The notes under the pieces were generated by a model, which worked only from the letters and a program-made list of their open reading frames with translations, had not been told where the DNA came from and did no database searches. The translations under genes were made by a program, and so were the position numbers. DNA of 64,000 bases from Serpula lacrymans var. lacrymans S7.9 (taxonomy: Eukaryota; Basidiomycota; Agaricomycetes; Boletales; Serpulaceae): the NCBI RefSeq assembly GCF_000218685.1, contig NW_006763306.1:182835-246834 (forward strand), given 5' to 3'. This document shows positions 46,890 to 57,071 of the stretch, in pieces; positions within the stretch are counted from its first letter, which is position 1; each line of letters opens with the position of its first letter.

Positions 46890-48678
46890 TTGTTTGAAAA
46901 CCACACACAAAATCAAACTAATACACGGTCCATCCAGATTTCACGGACCTTGTCTCTCGGCTTTGCCTCCTAGAACAGTGGAGTGGTCTGGTTGTTCGTG
47001 GGGTGGTACGTATAAAGATCCTTCAAAGTAAAACCCAGAGGTGTATGAGTGTGGGTTTTGAGGAGGAGGGATAGTTGAATTTATAGAAGGATAGGGGCTT
47101 TGTGACGAGTATAGACGAGCACTACCTTGCTAATCGTAGCACAAGGTAGGTTTGAGAACGACAATATGACGAGGTTCCCAGTGATAGCAGGCTCCTGACG
47201 CACAAACTGTAGTGCTCAGAAGGACTCTAATTGAAAGGGATGACAATGACTTCAAAAGTGGGAAGTGACGATGACAGCAGTTGACAGTGATAGAAGTGGG
47301 AAGTGTTGTGACCACACTGGATCACAAGTAGCAGAGTAGTGAACTTGAGAGTAGGGAAGAAGTCTGGATTGGAGTTCTTGTTCTTTTTACAAGGTAAAAT
47401 ACAGGGGTTTATATAGTAAAAGAGAAGTAGGCTATGCACAGTATAGCTGTGCAAAAAGAATGAGAAAGAATATGAAGGAAGGAATGTACGCTGACGAATC
47501 CTGCGTAGGTAGTACAGGATAAGATTGTCAAAAAAAGAAAAGAAAGGGATAGAACAATAAATGCTGTGAGTAATATCACAGGTTTGTACAGCCATAAAGT
47601 AAAGTCCAATAGCAAAAGGAGAGCAGGAAAATCATGATGTCATGGGAAGATGCAGTAAAAAAAGAGCAAGGCAAAACACTATCAGTATCAACACAGTTCC
47701 TTTATTGTCAGTCAGACATTCTAAAAAAATATGTGTCCATAAAAATGATTCAAAAATCAAAAATAATTGCACTGTAAATGAATGTTCTGCTGAAAAAAAG
47801 AAACTGGAGCCACCGGTCCACCACCTAGTCCAAATCTGATGGTTCCATGGCCTTACCAATGGTCTGGTTATATTGGACCACCTGATCAAACGAGGGAGGG
47901 AGGGGAGTGGTTCCAATTTAGAACAAGTGAGTCCCAGGCAGCATGTGGTAGGTGTAGCTATAGCGAAGACGATGGACAAAAGATAAGTGTACCCAAGTGA
48001 ATGGGACAGCGATGAACATGGGCGACGCAAGGGGATGAACCTTCTCCAGCTCAAAAACTACCCACCCACGCTCCAACCAGGCAAGACGAGCGACCAATGT
48101 TTTGATAGTATATGATGGCAGATCGACGTCATGAAGATGGACCTGTTGCCCTATTTGGACCGGCCGCCGGGGCTTTGCTGATATCAGCAGTGGCACGTGG
48201 TAGTCAACGGATCGGCGACGGAAGCGGATAGGAAGTGGTGACATCAGAAATGGTGGGGGTGCAAAGAAGATGAGGAGGAGGAGGGTGGAGGTGACGAGGA
48301 GGTGAACTAAAATGGGGACCCAGAAACGACCGTCGGGTGAGAATAAAAAGGAGAGGAAGGGGCCCATGGTGGGGCTAGGCAAAGGAAGGGGAGTAAGGGA
48401 AACGACAAAAGCGAGGGCGCAATGCAATGTGTAGCCAGTGGCGACGCGAAAATTTGCCGAAATGCCGAAATGTGGAAAGTACCGGATGGAAAAGCAAAGG
48501 TGAGCGTGACTGGATTGCCTAATAGAGGTGGTGCTGATCAGCCACAAGTTCAAAAAGGGCAATATTAATTACTATTCCACGTGGCACTGTGCCTGTGTGG
48601 CGCAAAGGCGAGTCTTTTTGAATATTCGCTTCGTTATTGACACCTGTCCATGCTACCAATCAACTTTGGTGCATGACA
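46890..48678 (-). repeat. Gypsy LTR copy B, inverted relative to A
   Basis: On the minus strand it starts TGTCATGCACC at 48678 and runs to about 46890. The 140-codon frame 48054-47632 is identical to the one at 45344-45766 in copy A. Neither inner flank resembles the primer-binding and gag sequence found next to copy C. Confidence 0.75.
47918..48562 (-). CDS. Uncharacterised LTR ORF, copy B
   Basis: 214 codons, the inverted counterpart of 44836-45480, with four residue differences and the same membrane segment. See that entry for features and doubts. Confidence 0.35.
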   Translation of the reverse strand: MPFLNLWLISTTSIRQSSHAHLCFSIRYFPHFGISANFRVATGYTLHCALAFVVSLTPLPLPSPTMGPFLSFLFSPDGRFWVPILVHLLVTSTLLLLIFFAPPPFLMSPLPIRFRRRSVDYHVPLLISAKPRRPVQIGQQVHLHDVDLPSYTIKTLVARLAWLERGWVVFELEKVHPLASPMFIAVPFTWVHLSFVHRLRYSYTYHMLPGTHLF

Positions 48679-49434
48679 CCGCTCTTTTTAGCAACTCGTA
48701 CTATTTGTGATGTGCCTGTGCATGATAAGTGACAAGTATTTGTTCGCTGTGTGAGAAACGACGTTTGGGATGCATGTCTAGTTGTAGATAGAAATGACTG
48801 AGCATTCGAGTGAAGTCGCGCTTCCAGCCCGCTTTGTCCATCTCATTGATGAGACAAGTGCGAGCGATGAAAATCTGGTTTAAGGTTAAGTCTTCGTCGT
48901 GTTTCGCGTTTTTGGATGCACAGTAAGAAGCGGCTGGTTTGAGTGCAACCTGATTGTTGTCGTTTGTGATCATGCTGAGAGTGTTCGCTATGGTGTGCTG
49001 ATGTGCAAAAGCGTCTCTGCAGCCCTCCACTGTGAAGTACCATAATTCGATATAGTCACCGCTTTCGACTTTATTGATTGCATAGGGTGATGGTTTGTCG
49101 ATAACGAAGTCTGATATGGTAGTTTTGGTGTCAATTTCGTTGAAAGTGAGTTTCGTGTTACTCAGATTGATAGGTTCTTCTACCGGACCGAGGGCTGGAG
49201 CGATGCTGGGCACTGGAGAAGGGGAACGGGGGGGTTCGGGTGTGGGAATTTGAGGTGGTGCAGGATTTTGCGTGACCCAGTCCTGTATCATGTGTTGAAT
49301 GGTTTCGTCTTTGTTCCAGTTGTTGATTTGCATTAAAGCGTTTTGCATGTTGAGAAAGCTGGGGTTCCGAAAATTGGGGCATCCTTTGGGGATGACCAGT
49401 GGTGCTTGTTCGGGCATGATGTTAAATGAAAGTA
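48679..49434 (-). pseudogene. DIRS gag, N-terminal part
   Basis: Frame from about 49434 (Met of MPEQAPLVIPKGCPNF) with LWYFTVEGCRDA, VALKPAASYCASKNAKHDED and MDKAGWKRDFTRMLSHFYLQ, matching agaricomycete DIRS gag. A TAG at about 48701 replaces an expected Trp (TGG). The frame would continue YELLKRA up to the insert at 48678 and resumes at 44719 with CVAFAWHPS, showing that the LTR pair entered the gag gene. Confidence 0.7.
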
Positions 49435-51010
49435 GTGGTAGTTGTTGGTGTCTATGCGTGTGATTCAAAAAGAATGAAGTTTAATAATGATGGTGAGGCT
49501 GTTGAGCAAAGAATTGCCAGCCAGTGGAGGTGTCAGAGAGGAAGCGAAGAACTTTCCTTCCGCTGTCACCAAAGACATAGTCCTATTGTGTCACGTGCAA
49601 GATGTGACACTATAGGCTGTCAAATGATGATGAGTGATAAGGAATGTCACATGCCGTCACATGCTGTCACAGCATGAAAGGCAATATTTTGCTATGACGC
49701 TGCTGGCCAGGAGATTTCTCAGTGTCAGTCTTGTTCATCTACACGATTAAATATATAGAGTATGCATGTCTGTGCGTATTATACAAATCAGAGAGTTTCT
49801 GTTTATTTAGTTTCTTAGTTAATGTGTTGTATTAAGCTTGAGGCACGTGGGTTGATCTGGTGTGAAAAGGACTGGTAGTACACTGTATAGCCACCACATG
49901 TATATATGGATGCTTTCATAGCAATTATAGCCTTTATAGCACAAGATTTCCCTAAAAACAACACAATAATATTCATAATTTGAATTTACCATAATGTCTG
50001 ATAAGTGTATTTACTACTATAATTGTTGAGATAAAATTTTGTACAAACATCCAAAACATTACTGTGAGTTCAATTGAGTGGACAATTATCTCTAATTCCC
50101 CCAAAGACTGGAATCAAATGACAAACCTGTTTAATTGCAGAAAGGGGTGTAATATCACCAGGCAGGTAGCCAGAAGCATTAGGCCTAGGTTTGGTGACAG
50201 AGTACATCATATGGTTGTTTTCAGCTGTTGGGCTTAGACAATTAAACCGTTCAATATAAGCCAAATGATATTGGGGCCAGTTAGAAGGGGCACTATGTGT
50301 GCCATATAAAGTTGTAGGTAACTTGAAGATCACTCTGAGACGTCCAATTCTTGTGCTTTGTACAACTTTTAAACAGATAGTAGATAGAGCTTTATATTAT
50401 AGAACTTACCTGTCAAACCTGTTGATTCACAGTCATTGGAGTTCATTACTACAATAGTATCAAACCTAGGATGCTGTCCACCAACGCTTGAGGGTTTTGC
50501 CTTTACAGCATCCATTTGGTCATCAAACAAGTCCACATTGTTTCCAAGAGTCTCAAGGGAGAATTTGATTTTGAATGAATGGAAAACATCAAGTTTTTGA
50601 AATGGAAGAGGATAAGATTCTGTTTGTGCTCTGGAATGGGGCTGCTGTAATTTTGAATTAAGATAGAATTTGAGTACGTCCTCAAAGCCTGGGCAGGAGT
50701 GCTTCTCCATGATAGATATAAGTGATTGTTGGGATTTGCTTGGATTCTTTGCGATAATGATATGACGATCCTGAGACTTGGCACAAAGGAAAACATCTTT
50801 GTCGTCTTTTTCCATGCTCATTTTAAGGTAACTCTCAAAAGTAAATATTTTTTCCCTTCGCAGCAGCCAAAAAATACTGAGAGATTGGGTAAGGTAGCCC
50901 AAGGTGGTATCATCATGCATTGGGTATTGTGCTATCTGAATAAAGTCTAAAAGTGATTGATAGGTGATGATAGCATGACGTGGAAGTTTGCCAATAAGGC
51001 ATCCCAATAG

Positions 51011-51423
51011 TGTTATGATACACAATTTCTGGACCTTTAATTTTCATTCTCCTCTTTAACTTTCTACTGTAGTTTTCACACACTGTGCCATGCGGCACTT
51101 TCCATTTTGTTCAAACTCCACCTTCTCGCGCTGCACTGCCTTTTTTATTATTTTAGCTACAAATCTCTCATGCAGTGGAGCTGGTCACATGAGCTGTGCC
51201 CCATGACATCATCAGCCACTGCTTTCATCAACTGTACAGTACATAAGTACAAACACGCTGTAGTAGTATATAAACCTCAATAGATCCAGGAGACTCCTCA
51301 GCGAGTCCTCCTGTTGTTTCCCCACAACTAACTCGGTCCTATCTTAAAGGGTAACCACTCCCTCTCATTACTCTTTTGCTTGTCTGAGTTGTGCGCCAGA
51401 GTAACTAACTCTTGGTTGTTACA
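51011..51423 (-). repeat. Solo LTR 1 with 5-bp target duplication
   Basis: 413 bp, TG...CA ends (TGTTATGATA and GGTTGTTACA on the plus strand), flanked by AATAG at 51006-51010 and 51424-51428. It interrupts the Plavaka gene. Same family as 52281-52489 in opposite orientation. Confidence 0.85.
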
Positions 51424-52280
51424 AATAGTATCTTTGCATATCTTTCCGTTTCTTCCCCCCTATTTGACCAAGAGCAGAAAAGCCATTCTTGAAATAACAA
51501 ACACCAAAGTAGGGAGGAGTGCTCTGATGTGTGCATCAAGTTCCTTAGGATCTAGTAGTTTCTGGCACCAATGCACCATGTGCTTGAAAATGCCCTGGTA
51601 TAACTGGTGGAGGACATCAGAAGTGATTGCAATATGGATGTTACAGTGAGAAAACCCAGTCCAAAAGGGTTTGTAGACAGATCCAGATAGTAGTTGCTCC
51701 TTGCACCTCTCTTGAAACTGATGGAATGAATGTGTATCTTCCTTAGCCTTGTTGATTACTGACTCTGTCCATTGATCGGTATATGGCTCTCCTGCAGTAG
51801 AGGCTGAAAGCTCTTCTGGAGGTCGCTTGTATTTGGGGCAGGTACCATATTTTGAGCACATCACCAGACACTGCTCTGGATAATTGGTCACATAGCAGGC
51901 TAGCACAGGGTATACTCTTTTTACTGCTCCATCTCCTCCTATCACCTCTATTCCATCCCTCCCAGCTTTTTTAATGGGTCCAAAATAATCTTCATTGACT
52001 CATGAAATAGTCTCTGCACTCTGGATGACTTTTTGTGAGGCAACATTGAACTATAACAAAAATGATACCCATCTCTGACTGCACTTGCAGGGAGTAAGAG
52101 GTACAATGAGCTTGAGGTCGACAGATGCTAGCAAATATAGCAAGTAGAGGACTTGGGGAGTAAACTCAAGGGTTTCTGGTGAGGAGTAAAGCTGGTAATC
52201 CAAGTAATAGAAAGCTAAAGAACTATACATGAATGTATAGGGTTATTATAGAGCTAACCATCTATCCCTCAGACCGAAAG

Positions 52281-52489
52281 TGTAACAACCAAGAGTTAGT
52301 TACTCCGGCGCACACAGGAACACACTATAGAGAAGATGAAGAGGGAGTGGTTACCCCTTGAAATGCAGAGAGTTAGTTGGTATACAACAGGGGAAGTGCC
52401 GTGTGGCACCATGTGTGAAAGTTAAAGTATAAGGTTAAAGCGGAGAAATAAAAGTAAAGGGAAGGTCCGAAAATTGTGTTATTGTAACA
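52281..52489 (+). repeat. Solo LTR 2 with 5-bp target duplication
   Basis: 209 bp, starts TGTAACAACCAAGAG and ends TTATTGTAACA, flanked by GAAAG at 52276-52280 and 52490-52494. It matches the complement of solo LTR 1 at both ends but lacks about 200 bp of its middle. Confidence 0.85.
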
Positions 52490-54175
52490 GAAAGAGGAAT
52501 AAAAGAAAAGTGGTCTGAGGAAGAAATCAACCAATAAGAAAAAGAATAATTATTGTACAACTTTAAGGATTAATCAGCAGGTGAGAGAATGTACTAATAA
52601 TAAGTATTGTCACACGTATTCAGGAACCGTATCCTCATGATGAGGTACAATCCTGACTAAAGTGTTTATTAATATCTCCAGGCACTGATGGGGCTTGGAG
52701 CGTGAGATATCTACCACCAGTCCTTACCCATTGTGCTGGCTGGCTGGGAGTACTACTCAGTCTCTGATCTGCAATATGAAGTGGTAACAATGGTTAAGAA
52801 AACCTGTGAGGGCTATGAGAAGCAAGATAGAAAAAGATACCATACCTCTAGCCCTAGAGCCAAAACATAGGACAAAAAGATAAGAAAATAAGAAAATATA
52901 AATGATCCTTACAGTTTTCTCTCAAAGTGAGTCACATGCCTATGATTTTGATTACAGACAAGTAGCTAATTACGATACAGGCATGCTGGCTTGGCCTCTA
53001 TTGTATTGCATGTGGAATATTGCCCAAAGTTAGATACACAGAATAGGCAAATTTGGAATCTGAGAACTGCGTCAATTGTGTTTTGTCTGTAGCAATTATA
53101 ACTGGTGAAGGAGCTGCTCCCTTAGGTAGATGTGCCTGCACACATAAGAGTCAACATTCAAATAAAATTAATATCCAGCATAATACTGACCTGGATTGCA
53201 TGCCACCACTTTCCAGTCATTTTATTGTAAATTCTATTCTCTTTCTGTGCATTACTGAATATCTTCTTAGGTTTGTAGACAATGTGTTTTGCATGGGCTG
53301 GGTTGCCAAGGAGGCTAAAAATGGCAGAAAGGACATCACAGTATGAATGAATTAGATGCTTGTCATCAGGGGCATCTGGGAATGCAATGGTTTTTGACAT
53401 CCAATCAGCTCTGGATGGAATAACAGAGTCAATTATCTTGTGTAGCCCTCTAATGTTGTGATAGGACAATCCCAGTCTCTCTTTAACCTGAAACAATGGC
53501 TTCTTTAAGGAGATCCAGGAAGTGAATAGAATAAAGACATACCCCTGGAATAGCTAACAAATGGTCAAATGATTTGTGACCTATTCCATCCTGGATTGCC
53601 CAACAGGTGACTTGCCAGTCTGTTTTCGATGCAAATAGAAAGAACCTAGTATCCTGTGGTCCAGAGGCAACTGGGAAATCATTGTCCATATCCACATCCC
53701 CATAGTCATCTACAGCCCCTTTTGCCCCTTCAAACTCTTTTCTCCATCTCTCATGCAAGATATGGTCCATACATATTATCTGACCTGCTGTAGGGTGGGA
53801 ATTTCTACATGCTCATCATCATTATCATTCAGGGAAATGGCATTTGGATGATTAGAAGGACCCACTGCCTCCCCTGGCTCCAGATCCTCCTGTTCAGGTT
53901 GCCTGAGTGGGATGAATGCAAATAGATCTTCTTCAATATCTTCCACGGCATCTTCAATGGATTCCTCTTGGAATGGATGTGGAGGGCCATAGGGGTTATC
54001 TAAATTTTCTTCCACCAGCAATCCTTGCCTCTCCAAGTTGCCATCCTGCTGTGTTAGGATCTCTCTCAATTTACCCTTGCAGTACCAAGCACAGCTTCTT
54101 GCAGAGCCAAGGTGCATATTGAGGGCATGGGTGGAAGATTTGACGAAGGGTATCATACTGAGAAGAATCATTGGT

Positions 54176-55442
54176 AAGGAACAAAGGGAGTGACATAGGG
54201 TGATATGGCAAGATCAATAAGAAGGGTGATATCATCAAGCTAATCATCTGATTCTTGAGCATCTTCAAAGTCTTCCTCTGTTGGTTAACGACGCGATAAT
54301 GCATCAGGACCACGATGACGATCAGCAGGTATGTGAATGAGCTTGAAATCAAAGAGAAGGATGCCCTGAATCCAGCAATTGATAGTGGCATTAGGCTGAA
54401 GATCTGGGTCATTGAGCATGCCTTTGATATACTTGGCATCCACCTCCACATGCAAGTGTTTTACTCCTACAATGTAAAGGCAAAAATGACAAAGTGCTCT
54501 GAACAAACCATACAATTCTAGCTTGGGTTGACTGTAATTTGCCTCTCTATCATTCATGGGAATAGAGCCTTAGCAAGCTAAACACTTCTTTCCATTTTCA
54601 TCAAGCTGGGAGAGGATGAAACCAACAGCAATCTTGCTGGTATCAACTGAAAGAATGACTGGGTTGTGTGATGAATAATCTATAGGGTGAAGTGCTGGTG
54701 CAGAGGATACTGCATGCTTCAGAGCATCAAATGCTTCTTGTCTGCGTTCATCCCATTGAAATTCAGCTCCTTTGCAATATAATTCTGTCAGGGGGCGTGC
54801 AAGAGCAAAGTAATTGCCAATCCAAATGCGAACTGTGCCACATAGACCAAGAAAACTGCGAACATCTTTGAGAGTCTGGAAAATTGGCCATTTAAGAATC
54901 TTGTCAACCTTGGTACTGTCAGGGAGACGACCTTCTGGGCAGTATACTTGTCCGACAATCACAACTTGAGGACGACATAACTGAGTCTTCTTTCCAGAGA
55001 AAACAGAGAAAGTTCTGCCAGCATGACCAACTCTATGCATATTGCAATGAGCATCAATGGCATGTTCCCATATAAATCTACGAATGCCAGGGTTGCCAGG
55101 GATGGTCTCTGGGTTGCCATCTGCATCTTCATAATGAGAAGTAGGTCCTTTGATTGGGAGGTCATCAACAAAGTTATTGGCAATATGCAGAATTTTGTCT
55201 TGCAGGATGAAAGTCATACAATTCTGGAATTCTGGAACAGAATTGGTGAATCCCATATGCATAGAAGTAATCCTCAGAAGTCCTAGTGGCAATAGAAAAG
55301 AGTTAAGGTCACGACTGTCAGGGTACACTTTTTGAGCATCAAATCCCCAAAAGAGATCAAACACAGTATAGTATTGGGAACCAGCAAATGGCTCCACAAA
55401 GTTGTCAAGGGTGAAATAGTAGTTTGTATCCCTGATACTCAC
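54176..55442 (-). pseudogene. Gypsy reverse transcriptase and RNase H fragment
   Basis: Ty3/Gypsy RT from FAGSQYYTVFDLFWGFDAQK through LPLGLLRITSMHMGFTNSVP, the catalytic NNFVDDLPIKG, and RSFLGLCGTVRIWIGNYF. The RNase H part includes VILSVDTSKIAVGFILSQLD, the frame 54557-54285 with KLELYGLFRALCHF, and HIPADRHRGPDALSRR. After a TAA the frame reads on to about 54176. The protease and the first part of RT are missing, and integrase is absent: the fragment runs straight into the Plavaka gene. Confidence 0.8.
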
Positions 55443-55819
55443 AAAATAAGAATAATGATTTATCCAAATATAAGTAGTGACAATGAGTAAAAAAATAATC
55501 TAAGTCCATGAAAGGTTAATATATAACACCTGTATAATATATTTTATAAGCTCTCATGGTGTAGTGCATAAATATGATGTTTGGCTATAGGTTGCTTAGT
55601 CACCCAAGAGCTGACTAGCAGGTTGAGAGTTCAAATCCTGTCTGTGTTAATTTTTTTTATCAGCCACACAACAATTTCCAACATCTATAAGAGCATTTAT
55701 AGAGCTATATGAGTCTCTATAAATGGCAGAGGTTCTATAACAGGTTTGACCACTATAACAGCTTTATGAGTACTTATAGTGCTATAAAGCTCTATATAGC
55801 TACCCCTATATTTCCTGAT
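55413..55819. repeat. Second copy of the right half of the TIR element
   Basis: About 97% identical to 29490-29897, ending in the same TTTCCTGATG terminus and containing the same tRNA-like unit (A box 55557-55567, B box 55629-55638, T8 55651-55658). It lacks the left half and left TIR and lies between Gypsy gag and RT. Confidence 0.8.
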
Positions 55820-55868
55820 GGTGTGGAGCAGTAGGCTGAGTGGGTAAGTTGCTGCTTCCTTGAGAGGA

Positions 55869-57014
55869 TCAAGATGGTCTGGCTAACTGGTTCATGATAG
55901 TGGGAGGGCGAAGTATAAGTCTAGCATCAGTTTCAAGCTTGATAGCACGATAGTAGAGCAGAGGATAGTTAGGATCTTCAATTGTCAAGGAACCCAACTT
56001 CTTGATAAGGGTTTCTACTTCATATTTCTTGACAGCAGTGTGCTCTTCTTTGTCTAAGGAGTGAAGGGTTTTCTTCAACTTGGAAGGACTCAACAGCTTT
56101 CTCTCTTTCTCTGTCTCAGAGGTGCACTTTTTCTCTTTCTTCTGCTTGGTGGTTCTCCTGATATAACAAGGTGGTTCTTCCTCTTTGTCAGAGTCAGAAG
56201 AATTGTCTAAAGAACTGGAAGAGTTGTCTGATTCCAAGTCTGAATCCAAATTATCAGAGTCAAAATCTTCATCATCAAAGCGATCTCTGTGAAGGACATG
56301 CTCTACAGCTTTGACAACATCATCAAAAGCAAAAGGCTGGGAGAGATCAAGGGTAGGATCCCTCTGAAGGAGTCTGTTTTCAATGTGATAATGAAGGGTT
56401 TTAGATAGTCCTTTCCAGAAGAAGAAATTGAATATGTCCTGAGTGATCTTGGATTTGGCAAGAAGCCATCCACCAACGCAAACATACTTCCTCATGTAGC
56501 TCTTGAAATCATCCAGAGAGCCCATTTGCTTCTTGTGCAAAACATTGACCAGCTGTTTAAGATGATGCTCTTTAAATTTGGCCTCTGCCTTTGCACCATC
56601 AAAGTACTGGAGAATTTCATCTCTGAGACTGTTACATGAGGGTGTAATGAAGTGCTTTATTCCTTCAATGATTTTGCAAACATATGTGGAGCAGTATTGG
56701 AGAATGCTTGAGCATTTTTCATCATCAGCAGTGACATTGTTTGCATGACAGATACGCTCATATTGGAGAACAAAATCCCTGACACGAGTATAGTCTCCCT
56801 TGAACTTCTTAGGAGCATAACGAGTTCCGGGAATTGGCATAGTGATGACTGAGAGAGTAGTAGGTTGATTCATAGTGGAAAATATAGGGGGTAAACATGA
56901 AGCTTGCTGAGTAGAAGCTGGTACAGAAATTGAGTTACTGGAAGAGAGGGATGAGACAGATAAAGTGGTGGGTGAAATAGAAGGTGTAGATGATAAATTA
57001 GACAGTGATGGCAA
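55869..57014 (-). CDS. Gypsy gag-like protein
   Basis: 381-aa open frame: a Ser/Thr/Pro-rich start, APKKFKGDYTRVRDFVLQYE, LQYFDGAKAEAKFKEHHLKQ, an acidic Asp/Ser tract (DSDNLDSDLESDN) and a Lys-rich tail. Typical retrotransposon gag of agaricomycete Gypsy elements; no zinc knuckle is seen. It stands just after LTR C with a primer-binding-like stretch between. The frame is intact although the rest of the element is not. Confidence 0.75.
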   Translation of the reverse strand: MPSLSNLSSTPSISPTTLSVSSLSSSNSISVPASTQQASCLPPIFSTMNQPTTLSVITMPIPGTRYAPKKFKGDYTRVRDFVLQYERICHANNVTADDEKCSSILQYCSTYVCKIIEGIKHFITPSCNSLRDEILQYFDGAKAEAKFKEHHLKQLVNVLHKKQMGSLDDFKSYMRKYVCVGGWLLAKSKITQDIFNFFFWKGLSKTLHYHIENRLLQRDPTLDLSQPFAFDDVVKAVEHVLHRDRFDDEDFDSDNLDSDLESDNSSSSLDNSSDSDKEEEPPCYIRRTTKQKKEKKCTSETEKERKLLSPSKLKKTLHSLDKEEHTAVKKYEVETLIKKLGSLTIEDPNYPLLYYRAIKLETDARLILRPPTIMNQLARPS

Positions 57015-57071
57015 TGAAATGGTGGGAATTTAGCTTGAAGGAAACCACCCCTCACAGTGGGCTCCAATTGT

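Larger units (their letters stand above)
40158..49885 (-). mobile_element. DIRS-type tyrosine-recombinase retrotransposon
   Basis: Bounded by a 26-bp perfect inverted repeat, CAGTGTACTACCAGTCCTTT and six more bases at 40158 and its complement ending at 49885. Without the 3.96-kb Gypsy-LTR insert (44720-48678) it is about 5.8 kb, normal for DIRS. Genes run on the minus strand: gag, then reverse transcriptase, RNase H and tyrosine recombinase. Inverted ends plus a recombinase in place of a DDE integrase define the class. Several stops make it inactive as assembled. Confidence 0.85.
49886..54165 (-). pseudogene. Plavaka-type transposase gene, decayed
   Basis: Minus-strand coding blocks match Plavaka (CACTA-like) transposases: ARSCAWYCKGK at the N-terminus, IGHKSFDHLLAIPGV, VKERLGLSYHNIRGLHKIID, ENRIYNKMTGKWWHAIQ, GGDGAVKRVYPVLACYVTNY then PEQCLV, FHQFQERC, VLHQLYQGIFKHMVHW, LLDFIQIAQYP and the C-terminal HLAYIERFN. 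The region 52490-53157 is intron-like or decayed. Two solo LTRs interrupt it (51011-51423, 52281-52489). Removing the first restores GEETERYAKIL to LLGCLIGKLPRHA. Stops and splice loss make it inactive. Its 3' terminus continues into 40123-40157 across the DIRS insert. Confidence 0.7.

Noticed and set aside
46486..46908. ORFs spanning the N run
   Set aside because: They are translations through unknown bases.
47642..47839. Antisense ORF identical to 45559-45756
   Set aside because: Shadow of the same LTR sequence in its inverted copy; not independent coding evidence.
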